A stretch of DNA of 64,000 nt from Acinetobacter guerrae (GCF_009372255.1 NZ_LXGN01000056.1:186001-250000); one strand, 5' to 3'; counted from the first letter of the stretch, positions 1 to 9,766 are shown. Notes: a model not told the origin generated them from the letters alone. Translations and numbers: made by a program.

Positions 1-527
1 TTGTCGGTTTAGAGAATTTAGGTAATCTAAGTTTTGCTTTACAAGTATTGGGTTTATTTGCAAAAGATGTCACTCCTTTAGAGCAAGAGATTATTGATTG
101 GATGAGAGGAGAAATGAAGAAAGACATATTTACCTTTCGTTTGCATGATATTTTTGGGGAAGTAAGACCCATATTTAAACAGTTTATTGAAAATTATAAA
201 TTAGACGTAGAGAAATTCCCTAATTTAATTGATGCAATTTTTAATATTTATGTTAGACAAGGATGGAATAATAAAGACGAATTGGCAGTGAAGAAAGCAA
301 GTAAAGAAGACTGGAGAAAATTTTTATTTGAAGAAATATCACTAGATTTACGATTTGACTCAATGAGTAGTAGTTATATTGTGAAAGAAGTATTACAACG
401 AGAAAAAAACACTGCATCAGACCAACCAATTCGTAATATAATTACTGAAATTTATAATGAAAAAGCACAAGCTGATGCGTTCTACAAGAATTATATGAAT
501 TTTCTTATTTCTAGATTAGATAGCTAA
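1..527 (+). CDS. Hypothetical protein, 5' end outside the window
   Basis: The reading frame is open from the first bases of the window (first full codon at position 3) to a TAA at 525-527, so at least 175 residues are coded and the real start is probably upstream. A TTG at 48 could start a 159-residue protein, but no ribosome binding site precedes it and the coding sense continues before it. The protein is helical-looking and rich in Lys, Glu, Phe and Ile, with no signal peptide or membrane segment in the visible part. The DNA is clearly more AT-rich than uvrA next to it, which hints at recent acquisition. I do not recognise the family and assign no function. Confidence 0.6.
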   Translation, partial: VGLENLGNLSFALQVLGLFAKDVTPLEQEIIDWMRGEMKKDIFTFRLHDIFGEVRPIFKQFIENYKLDVEKFPNLIDAIFNIYVRQGWNNKDELAVKKASKEDWRKFLFEEISLDLRFDSMSSSYIVKEVLQREKNTASDQPIRNIITEIYNEKAQADAFYKNYMNFLISRLDS

Positions 528-546
528 AATGGGCTCTTACGAGCCC
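525..546 (-). terminator. Terminator of uvrA
   Basis: A perfect 6-bp stem (GGGCTC 531-536, GAGCCC 541-546) with a 4-nt loop is followed, on the minus strand, by ATTTT. It sits 8 bp beyond the uvrA stop codon, between two convergent genes. Confidence 0.7.
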
Positions 547-553
547 AGAAAAA

Positions 554-3385
554 TTATTTCAACATCGGCTTCAAAAAACGTCCAGTATGTGAAATCTCAA
601 CTTCTGCCACTTGTTCAGGCGTCCCTTCGGCAATAATTTGACCGCCGCCAGAACCCCCTTCTGGGCCTAAGTCGATAATCCAGTCTGCGGTTTTAATCAC
701 GTCTAGATTATGCTCAATCACCACAATAGTATTACCTTTGTTACGCAGCTCATGCAGAATGTCCAGAAGCTTGGCAATATCATGGAAATGCAGCCCTGTA
801 GTGGGTTCATCCAGTACATAGAGAGTTTTACCCGTATCACGCTTGGCTAGCTCACGTGCCAGTTTAACCCGTTGTGCCTCACCACCTGAAAGTGTGGTCG
901 CTGCCTGACCTAAACGAATATAACCTAAGCCCACTTGAGTCAGTGTTTCCAAACGGCGGTGAATTACAGGAATGGCATTAAAAAATTCTGCGCCATCTTC
1001 GACTGTCATCTCTAAAACATCAGAAATATTTTTACCTTTATAGGTCACTTCCAACGTTTCACGATTATAGCGTTTACCATGACAGGCATCGCATGGCACA
1101 TACATGTCAGGTAAAAAGTGCATCGCCACTTTAATCATGCCATCGCCTTCACATACTTCACAGCGACCGCCTTTGACATTAAATGAAAAACGTCCTGCGG
1201 CATAACCACGTGCTTTTGCTTCAGGCGTTTGCGCAAATAATTCACGAATTGGGGTAAATAAACCTGTATAAGTCGCAGGATTCGAGCGCGGTGTACGACC
1301 AATTGGACTCTGATCGATATCCACGACTTTATCCAGATGTTGCAACCCATCAATCGAATCAAATTTTTCTGCGGTGAGTGTGGTTGCACCATTCAATTGT
1401 GTTGCGGCTAATGGCAACAAAGTACGGTTAATTAAGGTAGATTTACCTGAACCTGAAACCCCTGTGACACAGGTCATGATGCCTAAGGGAATGGTCAGAT
1501 CGACATTTTTCAGGTTATGACCTGCTGCGCCAGAAAGCTTGATTTTCTGATCAGGTGTAGGTGATTGTAAGCGTTGCTTTGGAACTTCAATTTTTAAAGC
1601 GCCTGATAAATATTGACCTGTCAGAGAGTCAGCATGATTTGCTAACTCTTCATAGGTTCCTTCGGCAATAATTTCGCCACCATGTATACCAGCGCCTGGG
1701 CCAATATCAATAATATGATCGGCAGCACGAATCGCATCTTCATCATGCTCAACCACAAGAACGGTATTGCCTAAATCACGCAAGCGAATCAGGGTTTGTA
1801 GTAAACGATCATTATCCCGTTGATGCAGACCAATAGAGGGTTCATCCAGTACGTACATCACGCCCATTAAACCAGCGCCAATTTGTGAGGCGAGACGAAT
1901 ACGCTGCGCTTCACCACCTGAAAGTGTTTCGGCTGAACGTGCCAAACTCAAATAATTCAGTCCTACACTGACCAAAAAGTGTAAGCGCTCACGAATTTCT
2001 TTAAAAATTTTATCGGCAATTTCACCTTTGGCACCGTCAAGATTTAAGTCCTGATAATAGCTTTCTGCATCGCCAATCGACATGCTAGTGATGTCAGCAA
2101 TGGTTTTATCTTTCACTTTGACATGGCGTGAAATTTCATTCAGACGTGAACCACCACAAGCATCGCAGGCGGCATTGGATAAATATTGTGCCAAGTCGTC
2201 ACGAACATAATTACTTTCAGTTTCCCGATAACGACGTTCTAAATGAGTAATCACACCTTCAAATGGAATCACACGATTATGCCGGCGACCACGTTCATCG
2301 ATATAACTCAGATCAATTTTTTCTTTGCCTGTGCCATATAAAAATTTCTTTTGTGTATCTTTATCCAGTTTATTCCACGGTTCATCCAGTGAGTAGGCAA
2401 AATGTTCAGCCACTTTTTGCAACATCGAATAATAATATGGACGTTGACGATCCCAACCACGAATTGCCCCCTGATTTAAAGATAAATCAGGACTTGGAAT
2501 TAGTTTCTCTGCACTAAAATGACTGCGTGTTCCCAAACCATCACAGACAGGGCAGGCACCAAATGGATTGTTAAACGAGAACATACGCGGTTCAAGTTCA
2601 GCGACTGCACGATCACATTCTGGGCATGAATGTTTTGCAGAAAATACACGATCAGGTTGTTCAGATTTCATCCATGATAAAATTGCCAGATCACCGCCTA
2701 AACGCAAGGCAGTTTCAAAGGATTCCGCAATCCGATTCCCCAGATCATCACGGACTTTAAAGCGATCTACGACCACTTCAATGGTATGTTTTTTCTTTTT
2801 ATCTAGTTCTGGCGGGCTATCAATATCAATAATCTCACCATCGACACGTGCGCGGACAAAACCCTGACCTTGTAACTGTTCAAACAATTGTGAATATTCA
2901 CCTTTACGTTCACGTACCACTGGCGCAAGCAGCATTAAAGCAGTGCCTTCTTCTAATGCTTTAACTGCATCGACCATTTCAGACACGGTTTGCGCGACCA
3001 TTGGCAAATCATGTTCAGGACAATAAGGCGTACCGACACGGGCATAGAGCAAACGTAAATAGTCATAAATTTCGGTAATGGTTCCCACCGTTGAGCGTGG
3101 GTTGTGACTGGTGGATTTTTGTTCAATTGCAATTGCAGGACTTAACCCTTCAATGGCATCGACATCAGGCTTTTCCATTTGTGATAAAAACTGACGTGCA
3201 TAGGCCGACAGTGACTCTACATAACGACGCTGACCTTCGGCGTATAAGGTATCAAAGGCTAAAGAGGATTTACCTGAGCCTGAGAGTCCCGTAATCACCA
3301 CAAACTTATCGCGTGGAATATCGAGAGACACGTTTTTTAAGTTATGGGTACGTGCACCTCGAATACGGATATGACTTTGGCTCAT
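554..3385 (-). CDS. uvrA: UvrA, excinuclease ABC subunit A
   Basis: ATPase of nucleotide excision repair: the UvrA dimer with UvrB scans for bulky DNA lesions in the cytoplasm and loads UvrB. The 943-residue length is typical. Both ABC ATPase modules are complete, with P-loops GLSGSGKSS near the N terminus and GVSGSGKST in the second half, and two LSGGEAQR signatures. Zinc-binding Cys pairs are visible: CPEC...CPVC in the first module, CDACGG in the middle, and CEVC...CDAC in the second module. I chose the ATG at 3385 because the protein then begins [18 protein letters not shown] as usual for UvrA and an AGGATC ribosome binding site precedes it; an in-frame upstream ATG at 3445 would add 20 atypical residues. 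The gene is transcribed alone, divergent from the DUF1304 gene. No LexA-type box was recognised upstream. Confidence 0.98.
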   Translation of the reverse strand: MSQSHIRIRGARTHNLKNVSLDIPRDKFVVITGLSGSGKSSLAFDTLYAEGQRRYVESLSAYARQFLSQMEKPDVDAIEGLSPAIAIEQKSTSHNPRSTVGTITEIYDYLRLLYARVGTPYCPEHDLPMVAQTVSEMVDAVKALEEGTALMLLAPVVRERKGEYSQLFEQLQGQGFVRARVDGEIIDIDSPPELDKKKKHTIEVVVDRFKVRDDLGNRIAESFETALRLGGDLAILSWMKSEQPDRVFSAKHSCPECDRAVAELEPRMFSFNNPFGACPVCDGLGTRSHFSAEKLIPSPDLSLNQGAIRGWDRQRPYYYSMLQKVAEHFAYSLDEPWNKLDKDTQKKFLYGTGKEKIDLSYIDERGRRHNRVIPFEGVITHLERRYRETESNYVRDDLAQYLSNAACDACGGSRLNEISRHVKVKDKTIADITSMSIGDAESYYQDLNLDGAKGEIADKIFKEIRERLHFLVSVGLNYLSLARSAETLSGGEAQRIRLASQIGAGLMGVMYVLDEPSIGLHQRDNDRLLQTLIRLRDLGNTVLVVEHDEDAIRAADHIIDIGPGAGIHGGEIIAEGTYEELANHADSLTGQYLSGALKIEVPKQRLQSPTPDQKIKLSGAAGHNLKNVDLTIPLGIMTCVTGVSGSGKSTLINRTLLPLAATQLNGATTLTAEKFDSIDGLQHLDKVVDIDQSPIGRTPRSNPATYTGLFTPIRELFAQTPEAKARGYAAGRFSFNVKGGRCEVCEGDGMIKVAMHFLPDMYVPCDACHGKRYNRETLEVTYKGKNISDVLEMTVEDGAEFFNAIPVIHRRLETLTQVGLGYIRLGQAATTLSGGEAQRVKLARELAKRDTGKTLYVLDEPTTGLHFHDIAKLLDILHELRNKGNTIVVIEHNLDVIKTADWIIDLGPEGGSGGGQIIAEGTPEQVAEVEISHTGRFLKPMLK

Positions 3386-3581
3386 AAAATGATCCTGAAA
3401 TGAATGAGAAAAACTTATATATGATAGCGCATGAAAAATGTTCAAGCATGAAATTTACCATTTTATGCGTCAATTTGTGTCGGCTGAAACCAAATACAAT
3501 AAAACTTTTATACAGTCGGGGAGAAATTCAGCTATAGTTAAGTTCTAAAATTGAACTTGATTAAAAAATAGGATAGCGACC

Positions 3582-3935
3582 ATGATTGGTAAAATTCTAA
3601 TCGCATTCATTGCACTGCTGCACATTTATATCTTGGTGCTAGAAATGTTTTTGTGGGATAAGCCTTATGGACTCAAGGCATTTGGGAATACTCTGGAAAA
3701 AGCACAACTGACCAAAGTCTTGGCACAAAATCAGGGGCTTTATAATGGTTTTCTAGCAGCAGGACTGATTTGGTCACTGTTTGCTCCTGCAAGTTATGCT
3801 TTGCCTCTCGCAACTTTCTTCTTAGGCTGTGTTTTGGTTGCTGGCATTTATGGGGGATTAACGGCGAGCCGAAAGATTATTTATATTCAGGCTGTTCCTG
3901 CATTGCTCGGATTACTGGCTGTGTACTTATTATAA
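3582..3935 (+). CDS. DUF1304-family membrane protein
   Basis: A 117-residue inner-membrane protein with four hydrophobic segments (about residues 3-23, 53-68, 71-92 and 100-117). The pattern of the DUF1304 family is visible: a first helix with HIYI, then LEMFLWDKP, AQNQGLYNGFLA in the second helix, and GIYGGLTASRKI before the last helix. Function of the family is unknown. It starts at an ATG 12 nt after a GGATAG ribosome binding site and is monocistronic, divergent from uvrA. Confidence 0.85.
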   Translation: MIGKILIAFIALLHIYILVLEMFLWDKPYGLKAFGNTLEKAQLTKVLAQNQGLYNGFLAAGLIWSLFAPASYALPLATFFLGCVLVAGIYGGLTASRKIIYIQAVPALLGLLAVYLL

Positions 3936-3962
3936 AAATCTTATGAAAACTTGACCAAGCGA

Positions 3963-3994
3963 ATAAAAAAAAAGCACAACTTAAGCTGTGCTTT
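3963..3994 (-). terminator. Terminator of the Cys-containing minus-strand gene
   Basis: On the minus strand an 8-bp stem (AAAGCACA / TGTGCTTT) is followed by a run of at least eight T. It lies about 40 bp past the stop at 4033 and may also serve the convergent DUF1304 gene. Confidence 0.7.
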
Positions 3995-4032
3995 GGAGTC
4001 AATTGGGAGACAGTTTTTGTAATTGTTGTTTT

Positions 4033-4410
4033 TTAGCAAGCCATTGCAAAATCACGTTCAAAAATAGACTCGACTTGTTCAAAGGCAATGCGTTTCGGTT
4101 GATTATGTTGCGAAAAAGAATAATGGATGACTTGAGCTTCAAGTTGTGACAGTAATTGTTCATAATCTTGCTCAAAATGCTCTATATCCATAAGATCCAT
4201 GCGCTGAGGATGATTACAATTATATTTGGCAATAAAACCCAGCATCAGTTTTTGAATTTTACGATTAGTAAAATAAATTAGATATGTCGCTGCTGAACCA
4301 CAATGTAAGCAGCCCTTATTGATATAAATTTCTTCATTTGTAAACCAACATTGACGCAGGGTAATCATTGCGTTCATCGCTTCACTACCTTGAGTTTCTA
4401 TAAGCATCAT
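4033..4410 (-). CDS. Hypothetical protein with CxxC motif, next to a Fur box
   Basis: I read a 125-residue soluble protein. The ATG at 4410 is preferred over the GTG at 4422 because GGGAG lies just upstream of it. It has a CLHC pair near residue 34 and one more Cys-containing stretch (YNCNH) about 35 residues later, which could bind metal, then a helical acidic C-terminal half. No family was recognised. A near-consensus Fur site lies about 40-60 bp upstream of the start on this strand, so iron-dependent repression is likely. This is inference from the site; a role in iron handling is not shown by the protein itself. Confidence 0.65.
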   Translation of the reverse strand: MMLIETQGSEAMNAMITLRQCWFTNEEIYINKGCLHCGSAATYLIYFTNRKIQKLMLGFIAKYNCNHPQRMDLMDIEHFEQDYEQLLSQLEAQVIHYSFSQHNQPKRIAFEQVESIFERDFAMAC

Positions 4411-4451
4411 GTTCTCCCACACCCGTGTGCTATATAAGTATTCAAGCTATA

Positions 4452-4470
4452 ATAAATGATAATCATTATC
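4452..4470. promoter_or_regulatory. Fur box
   Basis: Sixteen of 19 positions match the classical Fur consensus; the core ATGATAATCATTATC (4456-4470) is complete. It lies between two divergent genes, about 42 bp from the minus-strand start at 4410 and 144 bp from the plus-strand start at 4614, so the minus-strand gene is the likelier target. Confidence 0.8.
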
Positions 4471-4613
4471 AAATAAGAATGCTTGAATTTATCTGAAATT
4501 GCAAGCTGAATTTTTAAAAAGCATGAGATTACTTTTATACGATCAGTTGTAGGCTTCTATTTTGTAAAGAAAAGGTGTAAGTTCGGTGTCATTGTTCAAG
4601 CGCTATTGTTTTC

Positions 4614-4955
4614 ATGTTTGCTTTATTTTTTAAATGCACGTTGGGTGCAGCAGTTGTGATACTCATTTCATTATTGTCTAAAAGTCGTTCTTTTTATATT
4701 GCGGGTTTAGTACCTTTATTTCCAACATTTGCACTGATTGCCCATGTTATTGTATTTGGACAGCAAGGCGCTGAAGCATTACGCAAAACAGCACTGTTTG
4801 GTTTATGGTCACTGATTCCATACGCCATTTATTTGGGGATGGTGTATTACCTTGCAGATCGCGTATCGATTAGCATGTGTTTAAGTTTCGCAACATTGGC
4901 TTGGGTATTGGCTGCGGCGATTTTGTTATACGGCTGGACGTCTTTTTATAACTAA
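4614..4955 (+). CDS. glpM: GlpM-family membrane protein
   Basis: A 113-residue inner-membrane protein with four hydrophobic segments covering most of its length. The order FKCTLGAAVVILISLLSKS, then GLVPLFPTFALIAHVIV and a final WVLAAAILLYGW is the pattern of the GlpM family. GlpM was described in Pseudomonas beside glpD and linked to alginate production; its molecular activity is unknown. It is followed after 41 bp by the small monooxygenase-like gene and may be co-transcribed with it. No glycerol genes are nearby, so the name only marks family. Confidence 0.75.
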   Translation: MFALFFKCTLGAAVVILISLLSKSRSFYIAGLVPLFPTFALIAHVIVFGQQGAEALRKTALFGLWSLIPYAIYLGMVYYLADRVSISMCLSFATLAWVLAAAILLYGWTSFYN

Positions 4956-4996
4956 GATTGTGGCAAAGTTAAAATATTTTGAAGTGAAGAGTGAAA

Positions 4997-5308
4997 ATGA
5001 TTGTTAGAACGTGGCATGGTTGTGTACCGTTGAAACATGCACAAGGTTTTGCATTACATTTAGAAGAAACAGGAGTAAATCACGCCCGTCAAATAACAGG
5101 TAATCAGGGTGCTTTTGTCAAACAGGTGATTCAGGCAGAATGGGCGCATTTTTTTCTTGCAACATATTGGGATGATCTTGCATCTGTTAAAGCATTTGCG
5201 GGTGAAGACTATCAAATTGCGGTTACTTATGCAGATGATGAGCAGTATGAACTAATTTCTGATCCTTATGTTTTTCATCATACAGTAAATACCCAAACTG
5301 TACTTTAA
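4997..5308 (+). CDS. Antibiotic biosynthesis monooxygenase-like (ABM) small protein
   Basis: A soluble protein of 103 residues (105 if the GTG at 4991 is used; the ATG at 4997 has GAAGAG at a better distance). It begins MIVRTWHG and contains FVKQV and FLATYWDDLASVKAFAG, the usual order of strands and helix in dimeric alpha/beta-barrel ABM proteins. Members include heme-degrading and quinone-forming monooxygenases as well as many of unknown role, and the sequence alone does not say which. It may share a transcript with the glpM-like gene 41 bp upstream and ends at a strong bidirectional terminator. Confidence 0.6.
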   Translation: MIVRTWHGCVPLKHAQGFALHLEETGVNHARQITGNQGAFVKQVIQAEWAHFFLATYWDDLASVKAFAGEDYQIAVTYADDEQYELISDPYVFHHTVNTQTVL

Positions 5309-5315
5309 GTTGAGC

Positions 5316-5352
5316 ATTGAATCGGATTCATTCAAAACTAATCCGATTCAAT
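5316..5352. terminator. Bidirectional terminator
   Basis: A perfect 13-bp inverted repeat (ATTGAATCGGATT at 5316-5328 and its complement at 5340-5352) lies between the convergent ABM-like gene and tenA. T-rich sequence follows on the plus side (TGATTTTA); the minus side is less clear. Confidence 0.7.
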
Positions 5353-5357
5353 TGATT

Positions 5358-6029
5358 TTAGTCTGTTAGCCCCATCCATTGCCGTTGCTGATAAGCACTA
5401 TCCCAAAACAACCATTCTAGTTTTGCACCCATAGTATAGGCTGCATGCATTTTGGCTTTGGTGTCATCATCACAACGAGCAGCGACTTTATCGACAGTGG
5501 CAATCACATTACGCACAGCAGTGTGAAACTCTTCTCCCGAATAAGTGTCAATCCAAGCCTGATATGGATTATTCACAACCGTTTTTTCTACGATATCTTT
5601 ACCGACTTCCGCATAAATCCAGAAACAAGGTAACAACGCGGCTAAAACCACTGGATAACTTTCAGACCAAGCTGTCGCGGTTAAAAATGAAATATAGTGA
5701 TGACAGGCAAGTGTCAGCGGCGTGCTTTCAAATTGTTGCTTGCTAATGTCAAAATGCTGCATAAAGTCATTGTGTAAACTGCGTTCTACGATAATTGCAA
5801 TTTTGGCAGCCTCAGCGAACTGAATCACATCATCTGCATCAAAAGCCTTTGCTGCGGCAATAGCCAAAGCACGACCATAGGCAAGCAAATAATGTGCATC
5901 CTGAATCACATAATGACAAAAAGCATCGGTAGATAATGTTCCTGATGCAAGCTCCTGATTAAAAGGGAGGTTTAACGTTTTTTGATAAAGCTCAATATTA
6001 TTTTGCCAAAGTTCTTGGGTAAAACTCAT
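5358..6029 (-). CDS. tenA: TenA, aminopyrimidine aminohydrolase (thiaminase II)
   Basis: Salvages thiamine breakdown products by hydrolysing aminomethylpyrimidines to the HMP precursor of thiamine; cytoplasmic homotetramer. At 223 residues it has family length. Residues known to be catalytic in the Bacillus enzyme fall at matching numbers: Asp44 (IQDAHY), Tyr112 (HHYISF), Cys135 (LLPCFWIYAE) and Glu205 (AKLEWLFW). No TPP riboswitch could be recognised upstream of the start at 6029. Monocistronic, ending at a strong hairpin. Confidence in the family is high. Confidence 0.93.
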   Translation of the reverse strand: MSFTQELWQNNIELYQKTLNLPFNQELASGTLSTDAFCHYVIQDAHYLLAYGRALAIAAAKAFDADDVIQFAEAAKIAIIVERSLHNDFMQHFDISKQQFESTPLTLACHHYISFLTATAWSESYPVVLAALLPCFWIYAEVGKDIVEKTVVNNPYQAWIDTYSGEEFHTAVRNVIATVDKVAARCDDDTKAKMHAAYTMGAKLEWLFWDSAYQQRQWMGLTD

Positions 6030-6224
6030 TTGTTTTGCTCTAAAGGTAAAAGATCATCTGCCCAGACTATAACAAAATTTTGTATTGGTTAGGTCGTAGA
6101 GATACTTTATTAATTTTGCCTTAAGATTTTACTAAAAAGTGATAAAAGTCATCTGCAAGCCTTAGTAAAACGCGCATAATATGCAGCGAAATCCTAATTT
6201 TAATATTTTTGATTCAGGTCGTTC

Positions 6225-7304
6225 ATGAAGCATTTCCGTTTTTCCATTTTTTTTACCGTGATTTGTTTGGCTTTGTCTGCATATTGGGGATATACCCATG
6301 GCCCAGAAGCGGGCATTTCTACGATGTTTAAAGCCTTAACTATTACTGCGATTTTGGCCGTGATGGAAGTATCTTTATCTTTTGATAATGCCGTGGTGAA
6401 CGCTTCAGTTTTACGCAACTGGGATCATTTCTGGAAAATGATATTCTTAACCATTGGTATTTTGGTTGCCGTATTTGGTATGCGTCTGATTTTTCCAATC
6501 GTCATTGTGGCGGTCACTGCCGATATGGGGATGTTGGAAGTAGTACAAATGGCATTGAACGATCCTGCGACTTATTCACAGCGTTTGATGGAACATCATC
6601 CTGAAATTGCAGCCTTTGGTGGTACGTTCTTGTTGATGGTCTTTCTAAATTTCTTTTTTGATGATGGTAAAGACACCCATTGGTTTAGATGGTTAGAATC
6701 CAAGCTCTCGCATTTGGCCAGTGTTCCTGCGATGTCGGTATTTATTGCACTTATTGCCTTGCTTATCATGTCAGCACAAGTGGCAGATGAAAAACGTCTG
6801 GTCGTCACAATGGCAGGGATCTGGGGCTTAGTGATTTATATTGGGGTACAAGTACTCAGTCACTTACTAGGCGGTGAACCAGAAGTAGATGAAGAAGGCA
6901 ATGCAGTCAAACATGATGAAAATGGTGCAGTGACGGGCGTGGTAAAAGCTGGTTTCGGTGGATTTTTATATCTTGAAGTTTTAGATGCTTCGTTTAGTTT
7001 TGATGGCGTGATCGGTGCATTTGCGATTACCAGTGATGTCGTAATTATTATGCTTGGCTTGGCCATTGGTGCGATCTTTGTGCGTTCCATGACGATTTAT
7101 TTGGTGGAAAAAGGAACGCTGGATGCTTATATTTTCCTTGAGCATGGCGCACATTACGCGATTGGGGCTTTAGCATTTATTATGCTTGCCAGTGGCACGG
7201 GTGTACATGTCCCAGAAGTAGTCACAGGCTTAATTGGGGTCGCATTTATTGTTTGGGCCGTGATTGCATCGATTCAATATCGCAAGCACCAACCATCGAG
7301 TTAA
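6225..7304 (+). CDS. DUF475 / TerC-like integral membrane protein
   Basis: A 359-residue polytopic inner-membrane protein. The motif EVSLSFDNAVVNASVL in the second helix and a second EVLDASFSFDGVIGAFA motif further on are the two acidic-residue motifs seen in TerC/DUF475 proteins, a group linked to metal-ion export and tellurite resistance. A hydrophilic loop rich in Glu, Asp and Gly (about residues 223-245) separates the two halves. A manganese-export role is possible by analogy with TerC but is not shown here; no yybP-ykoY riboswitch was seen upstream. The start ATG is at 6225 with weak GTC-rich upstream sequence; the gene ends before a clear hairpin terminator. Confidence 0.85.
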   Translation: MKHFRFSIFFTVICLALSAYWGYTHGPEAGISTMFKALTITAILAVMEVSLSFDNAVVNASVLRNWDHFWKMIFLTIGILVAVFGMRLIFPIVIVAVTADMGMLEVVQMALNDPATYSQRLMEHHPEIAAFGGTFLLMVFLNFFFDDGKDTHWFRWLESKLSHLASVPAMSVFIALIALLIMSAQVADEKRLVVTMAGIWGLVIYIGVQVLSHLLGGEPEVDEEGNAVKHDENGAVTGVVKAGFGGFLYLEVLDASFSFDGVIGAFAITSDVVIIMLGLAIGAIFVRSMTIYLVEKGTLDAYIFLEHGAHYAIGALAFIMLASGTGVHVPEVVTGLIGVAFIVWAVIASIQYRKHQPSS

Positions 7305-7332
7305 GCAAATATTCAGTCTAATGAACTAAATT

Positions 7333-7364
7333 AGCAGGGTGTTTTTACACCTTGCTTTGTTTTA
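7333..7364 (+). terminator. Terminator after the DUF475 gene
   Basis: A 10-bp stem with one G-T pair (AGCAGGGTGT 333-342 / ACACCTTGCT 347-356 of the 7-kb block) is followed by TTGTTTTA on the plus strand. Confidence 0.75.
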
Positions 7365-7447
7365 TGTTCACAAGAAATTGAAGGAATGTAGCGAAGTTTT
7401 GATGTGAATACCCTATAATTTGTACAGGTTAAATTCAGCGTAATAAG

Positions 7448-8812
7448 ATGATGAATGCTATAGAACGTCGCTCAACTTTTGCATTAAGCAGCATTTTTGC
7501 TTTGCGAATGTTGGGATTGTTCATGATTATCCCCGTGTTTTCTATTGCAGGTCAGTCTTACCAATATGCAACACCTGCGTTGATTGGCTTGGCTGTTGGT
7601 GTTTATGGTTTAAGTCAGGCAATTTTGCAAATTCCATTTAGTCTTTGGGCTGATCGTTTTAGTCGTAAACCTCTCATTATTTTAGGACTAGTACTTTTTG
7701 CACTGGGTGGTGCAATTGCCGCAATGTCTCATACCATTTATGGCGTGATTATTGGGCGTGCTATTGCAGGTGCAGGTGCAGTTTCAGCAGTTGTAATGGC
7801 ACTTCTGGCCGATGTTACTCGTGAAGAACAGCGTACTAAAGCTATGGCAGTCATGGGCATGAGTATTGGTTTGTCCTTTGTCGTGGCATTTAGTTTGGGG
7901 CCATGGCTCACCAGTAAGGTAGGCATTTCAGGTTTGTTCTGGGTCACGACCATTATGGGAATTGCAGCCATTTTTATGTTGCTGCTCGTACCGAAAGTCA
8001 CTCGGCATCACCGTAATTTTCGACAAGGTTATCTGGCACAGCTTAAACAAGTGATCCAGATGAGCGATTTAAATCGACTGCATGTTTCGGTTTTTTCACT
8101 GCATTTATTGCTGACAGCAATGTTTATTTACGTGCCATCGCAGTTAATCGAGTTTGCCAATATTCCACTGGCAAAACATGGCATGGTGTACTTACCGCTT
8201 TTAGTGATTAGTCTGTTTTTTGCATTTCCAAGCATTATCATTGCTGAAAAATATCGGAAAATGCGCGGAATTTTTCTGACTGCAATTTTTGGCATTATTG
8301 CGGGTTTATTGATTTTAATTTTTGGCTACGAATCAAAATATATTCTGTTATTAGGGCTAGGTTTATTTTTTATTGCCTTCAATGTCATGGAGGCACTATT
8401 ACCCTCATGGTTATCTAAGTCCGCACCGCTTCAATCTAAAGCAACTGCTATGGGCATTAATGCCAGTAGCCAGTTTTTAGGGGCATTTTTTGGTGGGGTA
8501 TTGGGGGGACAACTTTTAATGTTACATAATACGTCGTTAGGTTGGAGTATTTTAGCGGGCATTGCTATGATTTGGCTGCTGATTAGTTTTGGTCTGGCAC
8601 AGCCACGATATTTATCTTCGATTGTATTACCTTTACCTGAGTTAAAACAAACAGATGAATGGACTTCAAAACTATTGGCGATTCGTGGTATTGAAGAAGT
8701 CGTTGTGATGGCTGAGCAAAAAGTAGCGTATATAAAAGTTGATAAACAGATCATTGATGATGCTGCGCGACAACATTTAACGCACTTGATAGGCTCAGAG
8801 GTAGCCATTTGA
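7448..8812 (+). CDS. yajR: YajR-like MFS transporter with C-terminal ferredoxin-like domain
   Basis: A 454-residue inner-membrane transporter of the major facilitator superfamily, with twelve hydrophobic segments over residues 1-385. Motif A is seen as GLWADRFSRKPL-like sequence (SLWADRFSRKPLII), and the N terminus ERRSTFALSSIFALRMLG closely follows E. coli YajR. The last 65 residues (ELKQTDEWTSKLLAIRG.. to the end) form a soluble alpha/beta domain like the YAM domain unique to YajR. Substrate unknown; family is usually annotated as drug efflux. It lies 51 bp upstream of ssb and is probably read into it. ATG at 7448 or 7451 is possible. Confidence 0.85.
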   Translation: MMNAIERRSTFALSSIFALRMLGLFMIIPVFSIAGQSYQYATPALIGLAVGVYGLSQAILQIPFSLWADRFSRKPLIILGLVLFALGGAIAAMSHTIYGVIIGRAIAGAGAVSAVVMALLADVTREEQRTKAMAVMGMSIGLSFVVAFSLGPWLTSKVGISGLFWVTTIMGIAAIFMLLLVPKVTRHHRNFRQGYLAQLKQVIQMSDLNRLHVSVFSLHLLLTAMFIYVPSQLIEFANIPLAKHGMVYLPLLVISLFFAFPSIIIAEKYRKMRGIFLTAIFGIIAGLLILIFGYESKYILLLGLGLFFIAFNVMEALLPSWLSKSAPLQSKATAMGINASSQFLGAFFGGVLGGQLLMLHNTSLGWSILAGIAMIWLLISFGLAQPRYLSSIVLPLPELKQTDEWTSKLLAIRGIEEVVVMAEQKVAYIKVDKQIIDDAARQHLTHLIGSEVAI

Positions 8813-8863
8813 GCATAACTCTTATAAAGTAAAACACAGAAATACATAGGAAGAAATTAGCTA

Positions 8864-9412
8864 ATGCGTGGTGTGAATAAAGTAATTTTAGTTGGTACTT
8901 TAGGACGTGATCCAGAAACCAAAACTTTTCCAAATGGGGGCTCTTTGACCCAGTTCTCGATTGCGACCAGTGAATCTTGGACAGATAAAAATACGGGTGA
9001 GCGTAAAGAGCAAACCGAATGGCATCGTATTGTATTGCATAATCGTTTAGGGGAAATTGCACAGCAATATTTGCGTAAAGGTTCAAAAGTTTATATTGAG
9101 GGTTCTTTGCGTACTCGCCAATGGACAGATCAAAACGGACAGGAACGTTACACCACTGAAATTCGTGGTGAGCAAATGCAGATGCTAGATTCTCGTCAAC
9201 AAGGTGATCAAGCAATGGGCGGCGGTAATGATTTTAATCAGCCACGCTTTAATAACAATGCACCTCAGCAGTCTGGTTATGGTCAAAATAATAATGGCTT
9301 TAACCAAGGTGGTGGTTATGGTAATGCAGGCAATAATAATCCTGGTGGTTTTGCACCGAAGGCACCTGCGGCACCAGCACCTACCGATCTAGATGATGAT
9401 CTACCGTTCTAG
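8864..9412 (+). CDS. ssb: Single-stranded DNA-binding protein SSB
   Basis: Binds and protects single-stranded DNA in replication, recombination and repair. It is 182 residues with the OB fold over residues 1-110 (start [18 protein letters not shown], then TEWHRIVL and the strand [11 protein letters not shown]), a Gly/Asn/Gln-rich flexible linker (about 120-170), and the acidic tail DLDDDLPF that recruits partner proteins. An AGGAAG ribosome binding site precedes the ATG. It follows the yajR-like gene and is closed by a strong terminator. Confidence 0.97.
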   Translation: MRGVNKVILVGTLGRDPETKTFPNGGSLTQFSIATSESWTDKNTGERKEQTEWHRIVLHNRLGEIAQQYLRKGSKVYIEGSLRTRQWTDQNGQERYTTEIRGEQMQMLDSRQQGDQAMGGGNDFNQPRFNNNAPQQSGYGQNNNGFNQGGGYGNAGNNNPGGFAPKAPAAPAPTDLDDDLPF

Positions 9413-9456
9413 TACACCCTAGAGAGATAATTTTTAACTTATCTTGATAGATATTA

Positions 9457-9486
9457 AGCCTCACTAGTTTGCTAGTGGGGCTTTTT
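9457..9486 (+). terminator. Terminator of ssb
   Basis: An 11-bp stem (AGCCTCACTAG / CTAGTGGGGCT, one wobble pair) with a 4-nt loop is followed by TTTTTAATTT. Confidence 0.9.
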
Positions 9487-9665
9487 AATTTTATTTGAGA
9501 ATAATGATATAAACTGATTATCCTAATAATAAAACGATCTTTTCCGTTATCTTTCTTACATCACGGTCTGAAAACGCATAACATGATGTATTACCAGTAT
9601 TATTATTTGAGATTAAAGCTATCGCTTCGTTTTTGCTAAAAATAGGGATAGTCATGTCTAGAAAT

Positions 9666-9693
9666 CATTGATATTTCGTATCAAATATCAATG
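9666..9693. promoter_or_regulatory. Inverted-repeat operator candidate upstream of the efflux pair
   Basis: The 354-bp gap between ssb and the transporter (9413-9766) holds the ssb terminator and then AT-rich sequence with one clear element: a perfect 11-bp inverted repeat, CATTGATATTT and its complement, separated by 6 nt. It is 73 bp upstream of the transporter start, a position suited to a repressor or to the nearby LysR protein. The regulator is not identified. Confidence 0.5.
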
Positions 9694-9766
9694 TTCGTGT
9701 TCATAATAAGACATTGATTAGTTTCATCAAATAAATGCCACGATCAAAAAAATAAAGGAAAGCCTC

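Noticed and set aside
6030..6224. Possible TPP riboswitch before tenA or yybP-ykoY riboswitch before the DUF475 gene
   Set aside because: Neither conserved core could be found on the proper strand in the 195-bp gap.
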